From contig NZ_FODY01000008.1 in assembly GCF_900110485.1 (NCBI RefSeq), positions 62,001 to 126,000 on the forward strand: a stretch of DNA of 64,000 nt, in the 5' to 3' direction. The stretch is from Propionispora vibrioides (GTDB lineage Bacteria > Bacillota > Negativicutes > Propionisporales > Propionisporaceae). The notes beneath the pieces are model-generated. The model searched no databases and was not told the DNA's origin. It saw only the letters and a list, made by a program, of their open reading frames with translations. The translations under genes and the position numbers were made by a program. This document shows, piece after piece, positions 18,577 through 27,576 of this stretch (position 1 is the stretch's first letter; every line of letters starts with the position of its first letter).

Positions 18577-19875
18577 TTATAGGCCCAATAGCGGCCTGAT
18601 TAATTTCAATATATACAAGAGAGGCAGCCACAAAACAGCATAGTCGATATTACTAAACATCAAGCCCGATCCATATAAGAGCCCCATCATCGGATAGAGG
18701 GCCGCCGCCCCAAGGTGGGCAATAAAACTACTGATAAAACCTCCTAATACGGCTCCTTTCCAACCGCCAAACTTATTTCCGAACACGCCAACCGTACAAC
18801 CGTCAAAAAACAGAATAATCGGACTGGGAAATACAACAATCGGCGACTGAAAAGCAATCAGTAACAGCGTAACCAGAATTCCGGCCGGCACAGAACCCAG
18901 AAAACCCATCATAGCACCGGAAGAACTATACGGATAATAGACCGGGCAGTCCAGTGCGGCCACCGAATTAGGTATAATCCGTTCCGAGATTCCTTTAAAA
19001 GCCGGAATAATAGAGTTCAGGAACATCCGTACCCCAACCAGCATAACCGCCACACCGGCAGTAAATGACACGGCCTGCATAATAAGCCAGATAATCCAAT
19101 GCTGAGATTGAGATAAAGTATATACATTATCTGCACCGACAACAAAGCCAATCACAATATACAAAACCGGCATAATCACCGCTAAGGCAAGAGTTACATC
19201 CTGGAACAGGTACAAACCGCCCGGCAATTTGATGCTGTCAGCATCGTTTTCTTCTGCTTTGCCAAAAAGTTTGCCGGCCCAAGCACCGATCAAGGCACCA
19301 AACTGCTGGGCATGCCCTAAAGTAAAATCATCACCAACAAAACTTTTCCCTAATAGCCGGGGTATTGCGGGAGTAAAAGTCCAGTACAAAGCAGCCAAAA
19401 CAGAAGCAACGACGATCAGCGAAGTACCGGTGAGACCGAGTACTTCCTGCAGCGATAAAATGAGAAAAATAGCCAGATACAGCATCATATGAGCAGTTAA
19501 ATAGACATTCTTGCAGATTTTCCAGGGCACCAGGTAAACCAATAACAAGTGAATAATAAAGCCAATAACAAAGGTTAGTACGGCTTGATTTGCCATCTTC
19601 AGCATAGCCACACCGAAAGCGGCTTCGTTCAAAGGCATAACACCTTTTACGTGTACCACGCTGTTTAGCATCCCCATGACCGGTGCAATAGAATTAACAA
19701 TAGCTCCGGCGCCCAGCCCCAGAATGATAAGTCCGACAATCGTTTTAATAACCCCGTCAAAGGTCTCATTGAGATCTTTTTTCTGGACCAACAGTCCAAC
19801 CAAGGCAATAATGCCTAAGAAAATGGGTGCCTGATCCAATACTTGAAAAATTATAAATTCAACAATTTCCTTCAT
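18577..19875 (-). CDS. PTS ascorbate-type IIC permease (UlaA/SgaT family)
   Basis: This 432-residue membrane protein has about ten or more hydrophobic segments. It carries the EIIC-GAT family signature LGHAQQFGALIGAWAGKLFGK near residue 190 and GVRMFLNSIIPAFKGISERIIP near residue 280. The family moves L-ascorbate or related sugar acids/lactones with phosphorylation. It follows the IIB gene by 35 bp; IIA is supplied by the C-terminal domain of the PRD regulator at the head of the operon. An ATG is preceded by GGGGG. Confidence 0.9.
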   Translation of the reverse strand: MKEIVEFIIFQVLDQAPIFLGIIALVGLLVQKKDLNETFDGVIKTIVGLIILGLGAGAIVNSIAPVMGMLNSVVHVKGVMPLNEAAFGVAMLKMANQAVLTFVIGFIIHLLLVYLVPWKICKNVYLTAHMMLYLAIFLILSLQEVLGLTGTSLIVVASVLAALYWTFTPAIPRLLGKSFVGDDFTLGHAQQFGALIGAWAGKLFGKAEENDADSIKLPGGLYLFQDVTLALAVIMPVLYIVIGFVVGADNVYTLSQSQHWIIWLIMQAVSFTAGVAVMLVGVRMFLNSIIPAFKGISERIIPNSVAALDCPVYYPYSSSGAMMGFLGSVPAGILVTLLLIAFQSPIVVFPSPIILFFDGCTVGVFGNKFGGWKGAVLGGFISSFIAHLGAAALYPMMGLLYGSGLMFSNIDYAVLWLPLLYILKLIRPLLGL

Positions 19876-19910
19876 ATATCGTTTTCCCCCTTTTCATTCC
19901 GCTATATAGG

Positions 19911-20216
19911 TTATACTAGAACACCCCATTCTTTAAAAATCGCGATCAAACTATTATTGATCTCATCTTTCTTAATCAGATTTGTGACAAACACAACCTT
20001 GGCCGTTTCATAAATATGAGGCGGTATATGACTCTCCATGCTTTTCGTAGTTAAAATGATATCGCTCTTTAACCCCTTGATCATGCCGATATCAGCAACC
20101 GTTACATTAGCAGAAATTTTATTCTTGCTTACAAAATCCATAATAGCCATCCGGGCCAAACTGCTTGTACCCAATCCCATGCCGCATAAAGCGGTGATTT
20201 CATAGCGCTTGCTCAT
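19911..20216 (-). CDS. PTS ascorbate/lactose-type IIB component
   Basis: At 101 residues this is a complete small IIB. The phosphorylated cysteine is in the P-loop ALCGMGLGTSSLA at residue 11. It passes phosphate from the IIA domain of the PRD regulator to the substrate carried by the UlaA-like IIC. A good AGGTGA ribosome site precedes the ATG, 118 bp downstream of the regulator's stop. Confidence 0.93.
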   Translation of the reverse strand: MSKRYEITALCGMGLGTSSLARMAIMDFVSKNKISANVTVADIGMIKGLKSDIILTTKSMESHIPPHIYETAKVVFVTNLIKKDEINNSLIAIFKEWGVLV

Positions 20217-20333
20217 AATTATTCACCTCATATTAGAATATTTACTTTCTCGATATACCCAATTCTTTAACGCAGTAAGCCTTATGTATCCACCTCCTAC
20301 CCCGACACTAGGCCACTCCTTGTTGTTCTCCAA

Positions 20334-22439
20334 TCAGGAATTAATCAAATTCACCAGGACCTCGTTATCGGTTGATTCCAGTATCATCCTGACATGATTC
20401 TCATCTCCTAATAAACCGACTAAATCAGAAAGCGCTTCCAGATGGGTCGTATGGTCAATAGCGCATAAACATACCACAATATGTACCGGATCATTTTCCT
20501 TATGGCCAAAACAAACTGGGTTCTTCAATGTAATTAAACTCATCCCAATTTCATTTACGCCTGCCTCCGGCCTTGCATGGGGCATCGCGATGCCGGGAGC
20601 AATGACCATATAGGGTCCGATGTTTTTCACAGCGTTGACCATGGCGTCCGTATAGTCCGGCTTACTCGCTCCGACGTCCTCCAACAATTTTCCACCTGCC
20701 CGTACAGCCTCTTCCCAATCCTTTACAGCTACATTCAACTTTATCGTTTCTGCACGCAATAGATCCTTAAGCAAAGGTTGGACAACCCCTTTCTTTTCTT
20801 CAGTTTCAGCGATATTCAGAAAGCCTGTTAATTCTTTAATCAACTTATCTTCATCCAAAATCTTGCAATGGCTTTGAATAATGCTCATAATGCTTTGCAA
20901 ACGGTAACCACCTGATTTTATCCCTTTAATCTCTTGCTTTAATTTCTCAATATCTTGTTCCGTCAATAAAGGATTCACCATAAACGACTTTATCTTCGAA
21001 TTTTGAATAGGTACGGTAGATACAATCAAATCCACATGCCTGTTCTGTAAAACCTGATCAACCTGATGGAAAGCAACACGATCAACTATGTTGATATCAA
21101 ATACAGCCTGTAGTCTGGTAGCCAGCATATTGGCTGTTCCAATTCCCGTTCCACAAACAAGAAGTATATGGGGACTTATCATTCTACCAGTCCGGCAACG
21201 TTCAACCGCAGCAGCAAAATGCATAACAAAATAGCCGATTTCTCCGTCATTCAACTGTTTCTTTCCATATTCCTCAAGTAACTTCGCTGCTTGCCGAACT
21301 ATTTGAAACAAATCTCCATAGTTTCTTCTTAGTTCATCCAGCAGTGGATTCTTCAGGTTCAGTCCATGTTTCATCCGGTATAGCGTCGGTTGAAGATGTT
21401 CTAAAAATCCTTCGAACAACTGATTATCGGCAATCAAATTCAACCCCAGACTATCACCAACCTGACGAATAATCCTTTCAGCAATCAGCTGGCACGGTAG
21501 CCAATCCTCCCGATACCGGTTCGTCAAATTGGACTTACTGGCTCCCAGTAAATGAATGGTAATATAGCCAATCTCATCAACCGGAACCTGCAGTTTGTAA
21601 TACTCTTCCAAATGTCCGGCCAGTTCAGAGGCCACCGCAAATTCTTTAGACAGTTTTAGAGAATTAAGTTCTCCTTTAGGCATGACAATGTCCCGCCCCA
21701 GTTGGATACGCTTAATTGCGATAGCAATATGAATGACAATCCCAGAATAAGCGGCATCTGAAAACACGGCATCTAATTCCTTTTCCGCTTTTTTTATGCA
21801 TTGTTCAATATAATCAATATCAATGTCCTCAAACAATTTCTTCAAAGGATCATCCGGCCCCACAGCTATGCGATGATATACAGGTGACTTGACAATCTCT
21901 AAGGCCTGATTCATATCAATGGTTTCTGTCAATAGTTCAATCGCGGCCCGGCGCAGCTTTTTCTCCTCGCCGACAACTTTGATCCCGTACTTGGGAACCG
22001 ACTTTAATTCCAGATCATGGGCTGCAAGCCACGCCTTCACACCGGTAAGATCTTTAACAATAGCACTGCGGGAAACAGAAAGCTTTTCCGCAAACGTATT
22101 AATGACCGCAAAACCTCTTTGCTGCATGAGATCACTCAAAATAAAATGAATTCTCTCTTTAGATGACAGGCTATATTGATAGGAACTTATTTCACCTAGA
22201 CAACACAAGACTTTTTCTTTGTTCTCACAGGGTTCAAGAAATTCCACACCTACATTAGGTTTCCTAACTAATTGGGGTAACGAATTATACTTTAAGAATT
22301 CATCAATTGTATTCAAATTGTAGCGAATCATCCGGTTGCTGACCTTAAATAAAGCAGCCAATTCGGATATTTTTACCGGAACAGTGGCATCCATCAAAGA
22401 AATAAGAATTTGCGAACATCGTTCATCCAGCGTAATCAC
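20334..22439 (-). CDS. BglG/LicR-type PRD transcriptional regulator with EIIB and EIIA domains
   Basis: This 701-residue regulator has, in order: an N-terminal HTH_11 DNA-binding domain with VKISELAALFKVSNRMIRYNL, a second winged-helix region (VSRSAIVKDL), and PRD1 and PRD2 with conserved histidines (for example IVIHIAIAIKR and EIGYITIHLLGA). Then come a Gat-type EIIB domain with LLVCGTGIGTANMLATRLQ, and a C-terminal EIIA_2 domain with IAPGIAMPHARPEAGVN (phosphoryl His). It therefore both senses PTS phosphorylation and may serve as the missing IIA for this operon. I start at the GTG 5 bp after GGGAGG; the TTG five codons earlier overlaps that site. Confidence 0.9.
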   Translation of the reverse strand: MITLDERCSQILISLMDATVPVKISELAALFKVSNRMIRYNLNTIDEFLKYNSLPQLVRKPNVGVEFLEPCENKEKVLCCLGEISSYQYSLSSKERIHFILSDLMQQRGFAVINTFAEKLSVSRSAIVKDLTGVKAWLAAHDLELKSVPKYGIKVVGEEKKLRRAAIELLTETIDMNQALEIVKSPVYHRIAVGPDDPLKKLFEDIDIDYIEQCIKKAEKELDAVFSDAAYSGIVIHIAIAIKRIQLGRDIVMPKGELNSLKLSKEFAVASELAGHLEEYYKLQVPVDEIGYITIHLLGASKSNLTNRYREDWLPCQLIAERIIRQVGDSLGLNLIADNQLFEGFLEHLQPTLYRMKHGLNLKNPLLDELRRNYGDLFQIVRQAAKLLEEYGKKQLNDGEIGYFVMHFAAAVERCRTGRMISPHILLVCGTGIGTANMLATRLQAVFDINIVDRVAFHQVDQVLQNRHVDLIVSTVPIQNSKIKSFMVNPLLTEQDIEKLKQEIKGIKSGGYRLQSIMSIIQSHCKILDEDKLIKELTGFLNIAETEEKKGVVQPLLKDLLRAETIKLNVAVKDWEEAVRAGGKLLEDVGASKPDYTDAMVNAVKNIGPYMVIAPGIAMPHARPEAGVNEIGMSLITLKNPVCFGHKENDPVHIVVCLCAIDHTTHLEALSDLVGLLGDENHVRMILESTDNEVLVNLINS

Positions 22440-22498
22440 CAGCACCTCCCTCAAGAACTATCATAGTAGAATGCAATTTGTTTGAAAAGTTCAACATC

Positions 22499-22518
22499 TT
22501 GCCAGTGAACTGTGGCAA
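22499..22518. promoter_or_regulatory. Palindrome upstream of operon B
   Basis: TTGCCA and TGGCAA are separated by 8 bp, about 60-80 bp upstream of the PRD regulator start. The position and symmetry suggest a protein-binding site, possibly for the PRD regulator itself. No binding protein can be assigned from sequence. Confidence 0.4.
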
Positions 22519-22597
22519 AAGTACATCATAGCAGACAAAGAACTCTGCCGTTCTTATATTCAATTAAAATAGCCAAACATAAACTGTTTAAAAAATA

Positions 22598-22694
22598 AAA
22601 TTATTTTCACTTGTTGCTCCTTAATTCTAGCATATACATCATTAATCATGAAAATAGTTTTCTTTAAATCAATAATTATTAAAATTATTTTCAC
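22598..22694. promoter_or_regulatory. Repeated AAATTATTTTCAC motifs, candidate RpiR operators
   Basis: In the divergent spacer the 13-mer AAATTATTTTCAC occurs at 22598-22610 and again at 22682-22694. Between them GAAAATAGTTTTC at 22650-22662 is a palindrome with the same half-site. The second copy abuts the -35 box of the rpiR promoter. These are plausible operators of the adjacent RpiR protein. Confidence 0.5.
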
Positions 22695-22699
22695 TCTGG

Positions 22700-22728
22700 T
22701 TGTATTTCCACACCTTTCCACTTATACT
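22700..22728 (+). promoter_or_regulatory. Sigma-A promoter of the second rpiR gene
   Basis: TTGTAT (22700-22705) and TATACT (22723-22728) have a 17-bp spacer and lie 40 bp before the TTG start. Confidence 0.7.
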
Positions 22729-22768
22729 AATAGATAAGTATAGTTTGTGTTATAGGAGGGTTTTCACT

Positions 22769-23629
22769 TTGGACCGCGATCAGAACCCCAATGCTTGTTT
22801 ATCTACTATTCAAAGCATGTTTCAAACACTAACAAAAACCGAAAAAAAACTAGCTGAATATATCCTCAATAATCCGGCAGAAGTTGTCCATCTTACGATT
22901 ACTGAACTAGCCGACCGGTGTGTCACCGCCGAAGCCACGATCACCCGGCTTTGTAAAAAACTCAACTACTCCGGCTTCCAAAGTTTAAAAATCTCTCTGG
23001 CTACTGACATCTATCAACCCTTCGAATCAGTGTATAACGAAGTAAATGTGGATGACCCACTGCAAACAGTAATAGGTAAAATATTTCAAAATATTAATGA
23101 AGGTTTGCAGGATACCTTAAAACTACTCCATACCGAAGCTTTGGATCGCGCCATTTCCGCCGTTCTGTCCGCCCGGCGGATTGATGTGTATGGTTCCGGT
23201 GGTTCGGCTGTAATCGCCGCCGATGTCGAACACCGCTTCTCTCGTTTCGGCATTCCGGTTAGGGCCTATGCCGATCAGCACATGCAGGCTTCCTCCGCCG
23301 CCCTCCTCCACCGCCATGATGTGGTTATCGCCATTTCCCATACCGGTTCAAATCGCGACGTCATCCAGGCAGTAAAAATAGCAAAGGACAATGAGGCAAC
23401 CATCATTGCCCTTACCAGTCATCTCCGTTCTCCTCTGGGGCAAATTGCCGATATTGTCCTTCAGGGCATGGCCCGCGAAGTAAACTACCGCACGGAAGCC
23501 ATGTCTTCCCGCCTCGTGCATCTGGCTATTCTTGATGTCCTTTACGTTGGAGCTATGCTACGTCAACCGGACCGCATTACCGACAATATGCAAAAAATCC
23601 GGCAAGCCATCGCCAGCCGAAGATTATAA
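22769..23629 (+). CDS. RpiR/MurR-family transcriptional regulator, second copy
   Basis: This 286-residue protein has an N-terminal HTH_6 domain (LTKTEKKLAEYIL, then TAEATITRLCKKLNYSGFQSLK) and a C-terminal SIS domain with IAISHTGSNRDVIQAVK. The start is TTG 22769, 8 bp after AGGAGGG; an upstream ATG in the same frame would put the promoter inside the gene. It is divergent from operon B and is the evident candidate to regulate it. It is a paralogue of the operon A regulator, indicating that the two systems arose from one duplicated ancestor or were built from the same module. Confidence 0.92.
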   Translation: MDRDQNPNACLSTIQSMFQTLTKTEKKLAEYILNNPAEVVHLTITELADRCVTAEATITRLCKKLNYSGFQSLKISLATDIYQPFESVYNEVNVDDPLQTVIGKIFQNINEGLQDTLKLLHTEALDRAISAVLSARRIDVYGSGGSAVIAADVEHRFSRFGIPVRAYADQHMQASSAALLHRHDVVIAISHTGSNRDVIQAVKIAKDNEATIIALTSHLRSPLGQIADIVLQGMAREVNYRTEAMSSRLVHLAILDVLYVGAMLRQPDRITDNMQKIRQAIASRRL

Positions 23630-23656
23630 GTTTAAAATTTTATTTCCCCTAAACCC

Positions 23657-23706
23657 AATAAGTCTCGCAAACTTGATCGGTCGACCAAATTTGCGAGACT
23701 TATTTA
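23657..23706. terminator. Bidirectional terminator after rpiR
   Basis: AATAAGTCTCGCAAA and TTTGCGAGACTTATT form a 15-bp perfect stem with an inner TCGGTCGA palindrome. It stands 28 bp after the rpiR stop. A second hairpin, AACACTCCG/CGGAGTGTT, lies at 23814-23846 before the convergent isochorismatase gene. Nothing else is seen in the 23630-23931 spacer. Confidence 0.85.
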
Positions 23707-23931
23707 TTCAATGCTTCTTTACTTTTATTATAAATTGCATCAACTCAACTGTTTGACTTTTCTTTAACCAAACAATCTAGCCTTAATCCAAGCAGCCGGT
23801 ATTCCCAGAAAGACAACACTCCGCAGCCTGTTCGCTTCGGAGTGTTAGCTACTATTTGTGCATTTTTTTAAGTCAGTTTACCGCTACCGTTTGGCAATCC
23901 TACGGTGTACAGCTTCCTCCGGGATTTGCTT

Positions 23932-24522
23932 TCAGCTTAATGCGGAGGCCACTTCTTCCGTGGTCCGAAGGCGCCCTATGCGCGGGAAGATATACTTACA
24001 AACATAATCATGCTCTTCTTTCGTCACCGCCGTCATCGCATCTTCCACAAAAATCTGCTGGTATGCATGTTGATAGGCTTCTCTTGCCGTGGTATCCACG
24101 CCAATCCCGCTGGATATGCCACACAGGACAATCGTATCAATGCCGCGGCGGCGCAGCTGCAGATCGAGGTCGGTACCGTAGAACGCACCCCATTGCCGTT
24201 TAGTAACTACATGAACAGGATTAACCGTCGTCAGTTCCGGTACAAGCCTGTCCCAGCCCTCCGGAAATTGGACCGGATTTGCTGCCATGTCCAGCTTTGG
24301 CTGAAACATGTCTTTACCGTCAAGCGAGGAAACCCTGACAAGAACGACAAACGCCCCCTTTTCCGCAAATACCTTAGCCAGTTTGCTTGCCTGCCGGACA
24401 ACCTGTGCACCGGAATAAGGCGAAAGCTCCCTGTTTACAATTCCCGCTTGCAGATCTACTACCACAAGGGCTGTTTTGTCGGCTTTTAAAAGTTCGGTGG
24501 CTGCCGGTTTTATCTCTCCCAT
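23932..24522 (-). CDS. Isochorismatase-family hydrolase lacking the usual nucleophilic Cys
   Basis: This 196-residue protein has the family's first catalytic motif [12 protein letters not shown] (Asp, near residue 21) and a lysine in [16 protein letters not shown] near residue 110. In the third motif, [18 protein letters not shown], the position that holds Cys in nicotinamidases and carbamoyl hydrolases (G...C..sTar) is Gly. EntB-type isochorismatases show the same replacement. The activity may therefore be water-based or lost. It is 35 bp upstream of nothing on its strand, and it follows the MFS gene at 24.6-25.7 kb with the same polarity, so the two may be co-transcribed. Confidence 0.82.
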   Translation of the reverse strand: MGEIKPAATELLKADKTALVVVDLQAGIVNRELSPYSGAQVVRQASKLAKVFAEKGAFVVLVRVSSLDGKDMFQPKLDMAANPVQFPEGWDRLVPELTTVNPVHVVTKRQWGAFYGTDLDLQLRRRGIDTIVLCGISSGIGVDTTAREAYQHAYQQIFVEDAMTAVTKEEHDYVCKYIFPRIGRLRTTEEVASALS

Positions 24523-24557
24523 TTTCTCGCTTCCTTTCTCTTCGGATCTTAGAGCTT

Positions 24558-25742
24558 TTATGTTAGTTTTTTATACACCGCCAAATAAGCCCATAGCGCG
24601 TTGGCCAACAGCAAGGTACTGGTAACAAAAAACACATAACGGATACCCCAGTAAGCGGCAATCTGTCCGCCCAAAATCGAGCCGCCAAATACGCCTAAAT
24701 ACTGGGCCGATATATTAAGGCCAAACACCCGCCCGGTAAGAAACTGGGGGGTGATTCTTTTAATCAGCGCATTCACCGAAGGATTCAACCCGGCTAAGGC
24801 TAGACCCAGCAAAAACCGCAAGCCCATCAACTGCCAGGGATTCTTGACAAAGCCCTGGGGAATAAAAACCAGACCGGCCACACCCAGGGCAAGCAGCATA
24901 ACCTTCTGAGCGCCAATCTTGTCCGAGAGTTTGCCAAGTCCCGGAGCGGCCATGATATTAGCCAGGCCTGAAACGGAAAAGACAACTCCGGCCGTCAGCG
25001 CAACATGGCTGGTATTACCGGATAACTGAGTGACATATATGGTGATGATGGGTTCTATAGAATACAACGCCAGCGTAATCACAAAGGAAGTGACAAACAT
25101 GACCGCAATGATATTTTTATTGGGGATCGTGTTCCATACTTCACCGACAGTCAGCGTTTTCGCATCCTGACGGCTGAACGATTCCTTCACAAAGAAAACG
25201 GTAATCATAAAAGCAACCAGCATCAACGCCCCGGTAATAAAGAATACATTTTGAAAACCGAAATTTTCGCTTATATAACCGCCAATGACCGGCCCCAGCA
25301 AGGAACCCGCAACACTTGCCGTGGAAAGAGTACCCAAGGCCCAACCGGCGTGCGCTCTATCCGTCTGCGTCGCAATCAGGGTAGTACAGGCCGTACTATA
25401 CCCGGTTATCACGCCCTGCAGCAATCGTAACCCAATCAATTGATATACATTCTGAACAAAGCCCATAGAAAATATAACAATCGCCATACCAAGACTCGCG
25501 CGCAAAAGCATTGGCTTTCGGCCGAATTTATCGGCCGCCCGGCCCCAAATGGGCGAAAAGACCGCGGAAATGATAAAGGTAATGCCAAAAGCAATTCCCG
25601 AGAACTGCGAAATAAGACCTGCATCATGGATGCCCAAATGGTCTATATAAAGTGGCAGCACTGGCGCGATCTGACTCATTCCCACGCCAGTCACAAACAT
25701 TCCGAACCAACAAACCAGCAAATTTCTTTTCCAGACCAGCAT
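24558..25742 (-). CDS. MFS drug exporter, DHA1 family
   Basis: This 394-residue protein has about 12 membrane segments. Motif A appears as [18 protein letters not shown] near residue 65 and motif C as [20 protein letters not shown] near residue 135, both typical of 12-TM multidrug antiporters of the inner membrane. Its start has an AGGAAGG site. The gene precedes the isochorismatase-like gene by 35 bp on the same strand. The substrate is unknown. Confidence 0.9.
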   Translation of the reverse strand: MLVWKRNLLVCWFGMFVTGVGMSQIAPVLPLYIDHLGIHDAGLISQFSGIAFGITFIISAVFSPIWGRAADKFGRKPMLLRASLGMAIVIFSMGFVQNVYQLIGLRLLQGVITGYSTACTTLIATQTDRAHAGWALGTLSTASVAGSLLGPVIGGYISENFGFQNVFFITGALMLVAFMITVFFVKESFSRQDAKTLTVGEVWNTIPNKNIIAVMFVTSFVITLALYSIEPIITIYVTQLSGNTSHVALTAGVVFSVSGLANIMAAPGLGKLSDKIGAQKVMLLALGVAGLVFIPQGFVKNPWQLMGLRFLLGLALAGLNPSVNALIKRITPQFLTGRVFGLNISAQYLGVFGGSILGGQIAAYWGIRYVFFVTSTLLLANALWAYLAVYKKLT

Positions 25743-25911
25743 GCTATGAACCTTCCTTCTAGTACTCCGCCAACTTTAAAATAGGAAGCTGGTGACAAGG
25801 CAAAATTTTGTCAGTCAAGGTTGGTGAAGTATTACACTCTGTACATCTCGTGCATGAATCATTAGCAATACTATAATAACCGGTCCGGCTACTGTTATTC
25901 CATGCATTATC

Positions 25912-26742
25912 TTAAAATCCATGGATATTCTTGCGATAAAATTCCGAAGGACTTACCCCCTCCACCTTCTTGAATATCCGGCTAAAATAGAATTCGTCGG
26001 TAAAGCCAAGTGCCTGTGCTACTTCCTTTACCTTTTTATCACCTTCGACGATAAGCTCCTTCGCTTTATCAATTTTAATCCGGTTGAAATATTCGATAAT
26101 AGAATATCCCGTAATTATTTTAAACGTCCTTGACAAATAAAAGGGGGACATATGCATCACCGCCGACAGTTCAGGCAGCGTCACCCGCTGCTGGATATGC
26201 TGATGCATGTAGGCAATAACCCTTTCCACCTTTAGGGAGTTTGCGTAATTTGGGTTTTGCCTTCGCTTGTTTTGATACAAGGCAACGAGTAGCTGCTGCA
26301 AGATAGTTTTAGTAATAAATTCATATCCGGGCAGCTTCGCATTCCAGGTATCAACTAATTTTTTAAATATGTCTTCGATGGGGTAATAATCCTTTAACTC
26401 CTGTGCAGGCTGAATCGGGAGCATTTTCTTTTCGTCCCTGACAGCCCATTTCCCTTCCTCAAAGCTCACCTCGGCATAGCTAAAATGTACGGAGAAAAAA
26501 TAGATAGGTTCTTCTCTGCTTGTTTCTATCGAATGCAGCACCTCCGGACAGATATAGAACAACATGCCTTTTTTAACCGAATACTTTTTTTGATCCACGG
26601 TGATGTCGCCGCTGCCGCCTGTAATAAAAATCAGTTCATGATGCGGCAGCGTTCTGACAACCTTACGCCGGAATGGCCTGGTTTCATGTATTTGCCGGCT
26701 ATTGCAGTAATGGATATGGAAAAAAAGATTTTTTATATGCAT
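25912..26742 (-). CDS. AraC-family transcriptional regulator with N-terminal cupin
   Basis: At 276 residues it has an N-terminal cupin-like sensing domain (LPHHELIFITGGSGDITVD...MLFYICPEVLHSIETS) and a C-terminal double-HTH AraC domain, about residues 175-273, ending in VAQALGFTDEFYFSRIFKKVEGVSPSEFY. It begins at an ATG after GGGGGAGGG. It is upstream of and co-directional with the MFS/isochorismatase pair, 169 bp away, and may regulate it. Confidence 0.9.
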   Translation of the reverse strand: MHIKNLFFHIHYCNSRQIHETRPFRRKVVRTLPHHELIFITGGSGDITVDQKKYSVKKGMLFYICPEVLHSIETSREEPIYFFSVHFSYAEVSFEEGKWAVRDEKKMLPIQPAQELKDYYPIEDIFKKLVDTWNAKLPGYEFITKTILQQLLVALYQNKRRQNPNYANSLKVERVIAYMHQHIQQRVTLPELSAVMHMSPFYLSRTFKIITGYSIIEYFNRIKIDKAKELIVEGDKKVKEVAQALGFTDEFYFSRIFKKVEGVSPSEFYRKNIHGF

Positions 26743-26877
26743 GCGTCCCTCCCCCTTCTTATGTTTCTACTTTCCTAACAGATTAGTCTGCAGATTTTCT
26801 CCGCGCCCAGCGACCTCAGCCGCCATCACCAGGCCGGCGCAGTTACTTGTTTTATTTCATGTCCGGGTTGTATCTTG

Positions 26878-27438
26878 TCACTTGCACCGCGCCAGGGCAG
26901 CCAGTTTATTAACGGTGTTCCAATTACGCACAGTCATAGGTATACCTAACTTATCCAGATGATTGGCGAGTTTTGAATTTCGAATGCCCTGATAAAATAG
27001 CAGAAATACATCCCGCCCCTGAATCTGGAATTTCTCACTTTCATTTCGATAAGCACTCAATTTCTCTATGTCATCAGGACCGGGAGCTTGCCTCAGAAAA
27101 GCCACATATAAGCTTTCTGCCGCCGATGCCGCTACCGCTTCTTCTAATTCTTCCTCGGAAAATGGACAATGCGCAACAAGCTCTGCCAATTCTTCAAGTG
27201 TTCTTACCAGGACAGTGACTGCAAAGCCAAAAACCTGTCCAAACTCCTGCTCAATTCTCTGCTGAACCGATTTTGTGTCCTCTGTTGATTTGAATACAAC
27301 ATTGCCGCTTTGAATATACGTTTGAACACAGTCAAACCCCAATCGTTCAAACATTTGCCGCAGAGCTTCCATCCTGACCGTATTCTTTCCTCCCACGTTA
27401 ATGCCCCGCAACAGCGCTATATAAGTACTCACTGCCAT
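26878..27438 (-). CDS. DUF1697 protein
   Basis: This 186-residue protein opens with STYIALLRGINVGGKNTVRMEALRQ, the diagnostic DUF1697 start, and carries YIQSGNVVF. The function of the family is not established. The start ATG follows AGGAGG at 5 bp; the longer open frame upstream has no ribosome site. It appears to be a single-gene unit between two AraC-type regulators. Confidence 0.9.
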   Translation of the reverse strand: MAVSTYIALLRGINVGGKNTVRMEALRQMFERLGFDCVQTYIQSGNVVFKSTEDTKSVQQRIEQEFGQVFGFAVTVLVRTLEELAELVAHCPFSEEELEEAVAASAAESLYVAFLRQAPGPDDIEKLSAYRNESEKFQIQGRDVFLLFYQGIRNSKLANHLDKLGIPMTVRNWNTVNKLAALARCK

Positions 27439-27576
27439 TAATACCTCCTGCCAATAAGATCGGTATTTTTCAACAGGCTGTCCTTCGGTATGACAAACCA
27501 GCAAAATAAAAAAACTATCCACAAACTGCGTAAACCTCCGATCTGGTATAACCAAACCGGAGGTCTTTTATTCCCT

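Noticed and set aside
22490-22520. Possible sigma-54 promoter (TGGCA...TTGAA) before the PRD regulator
   Set aside because: The GG-N10-GC spacing fails (AA instead of GC), and the PRD protein has no AAA+ activator domain.
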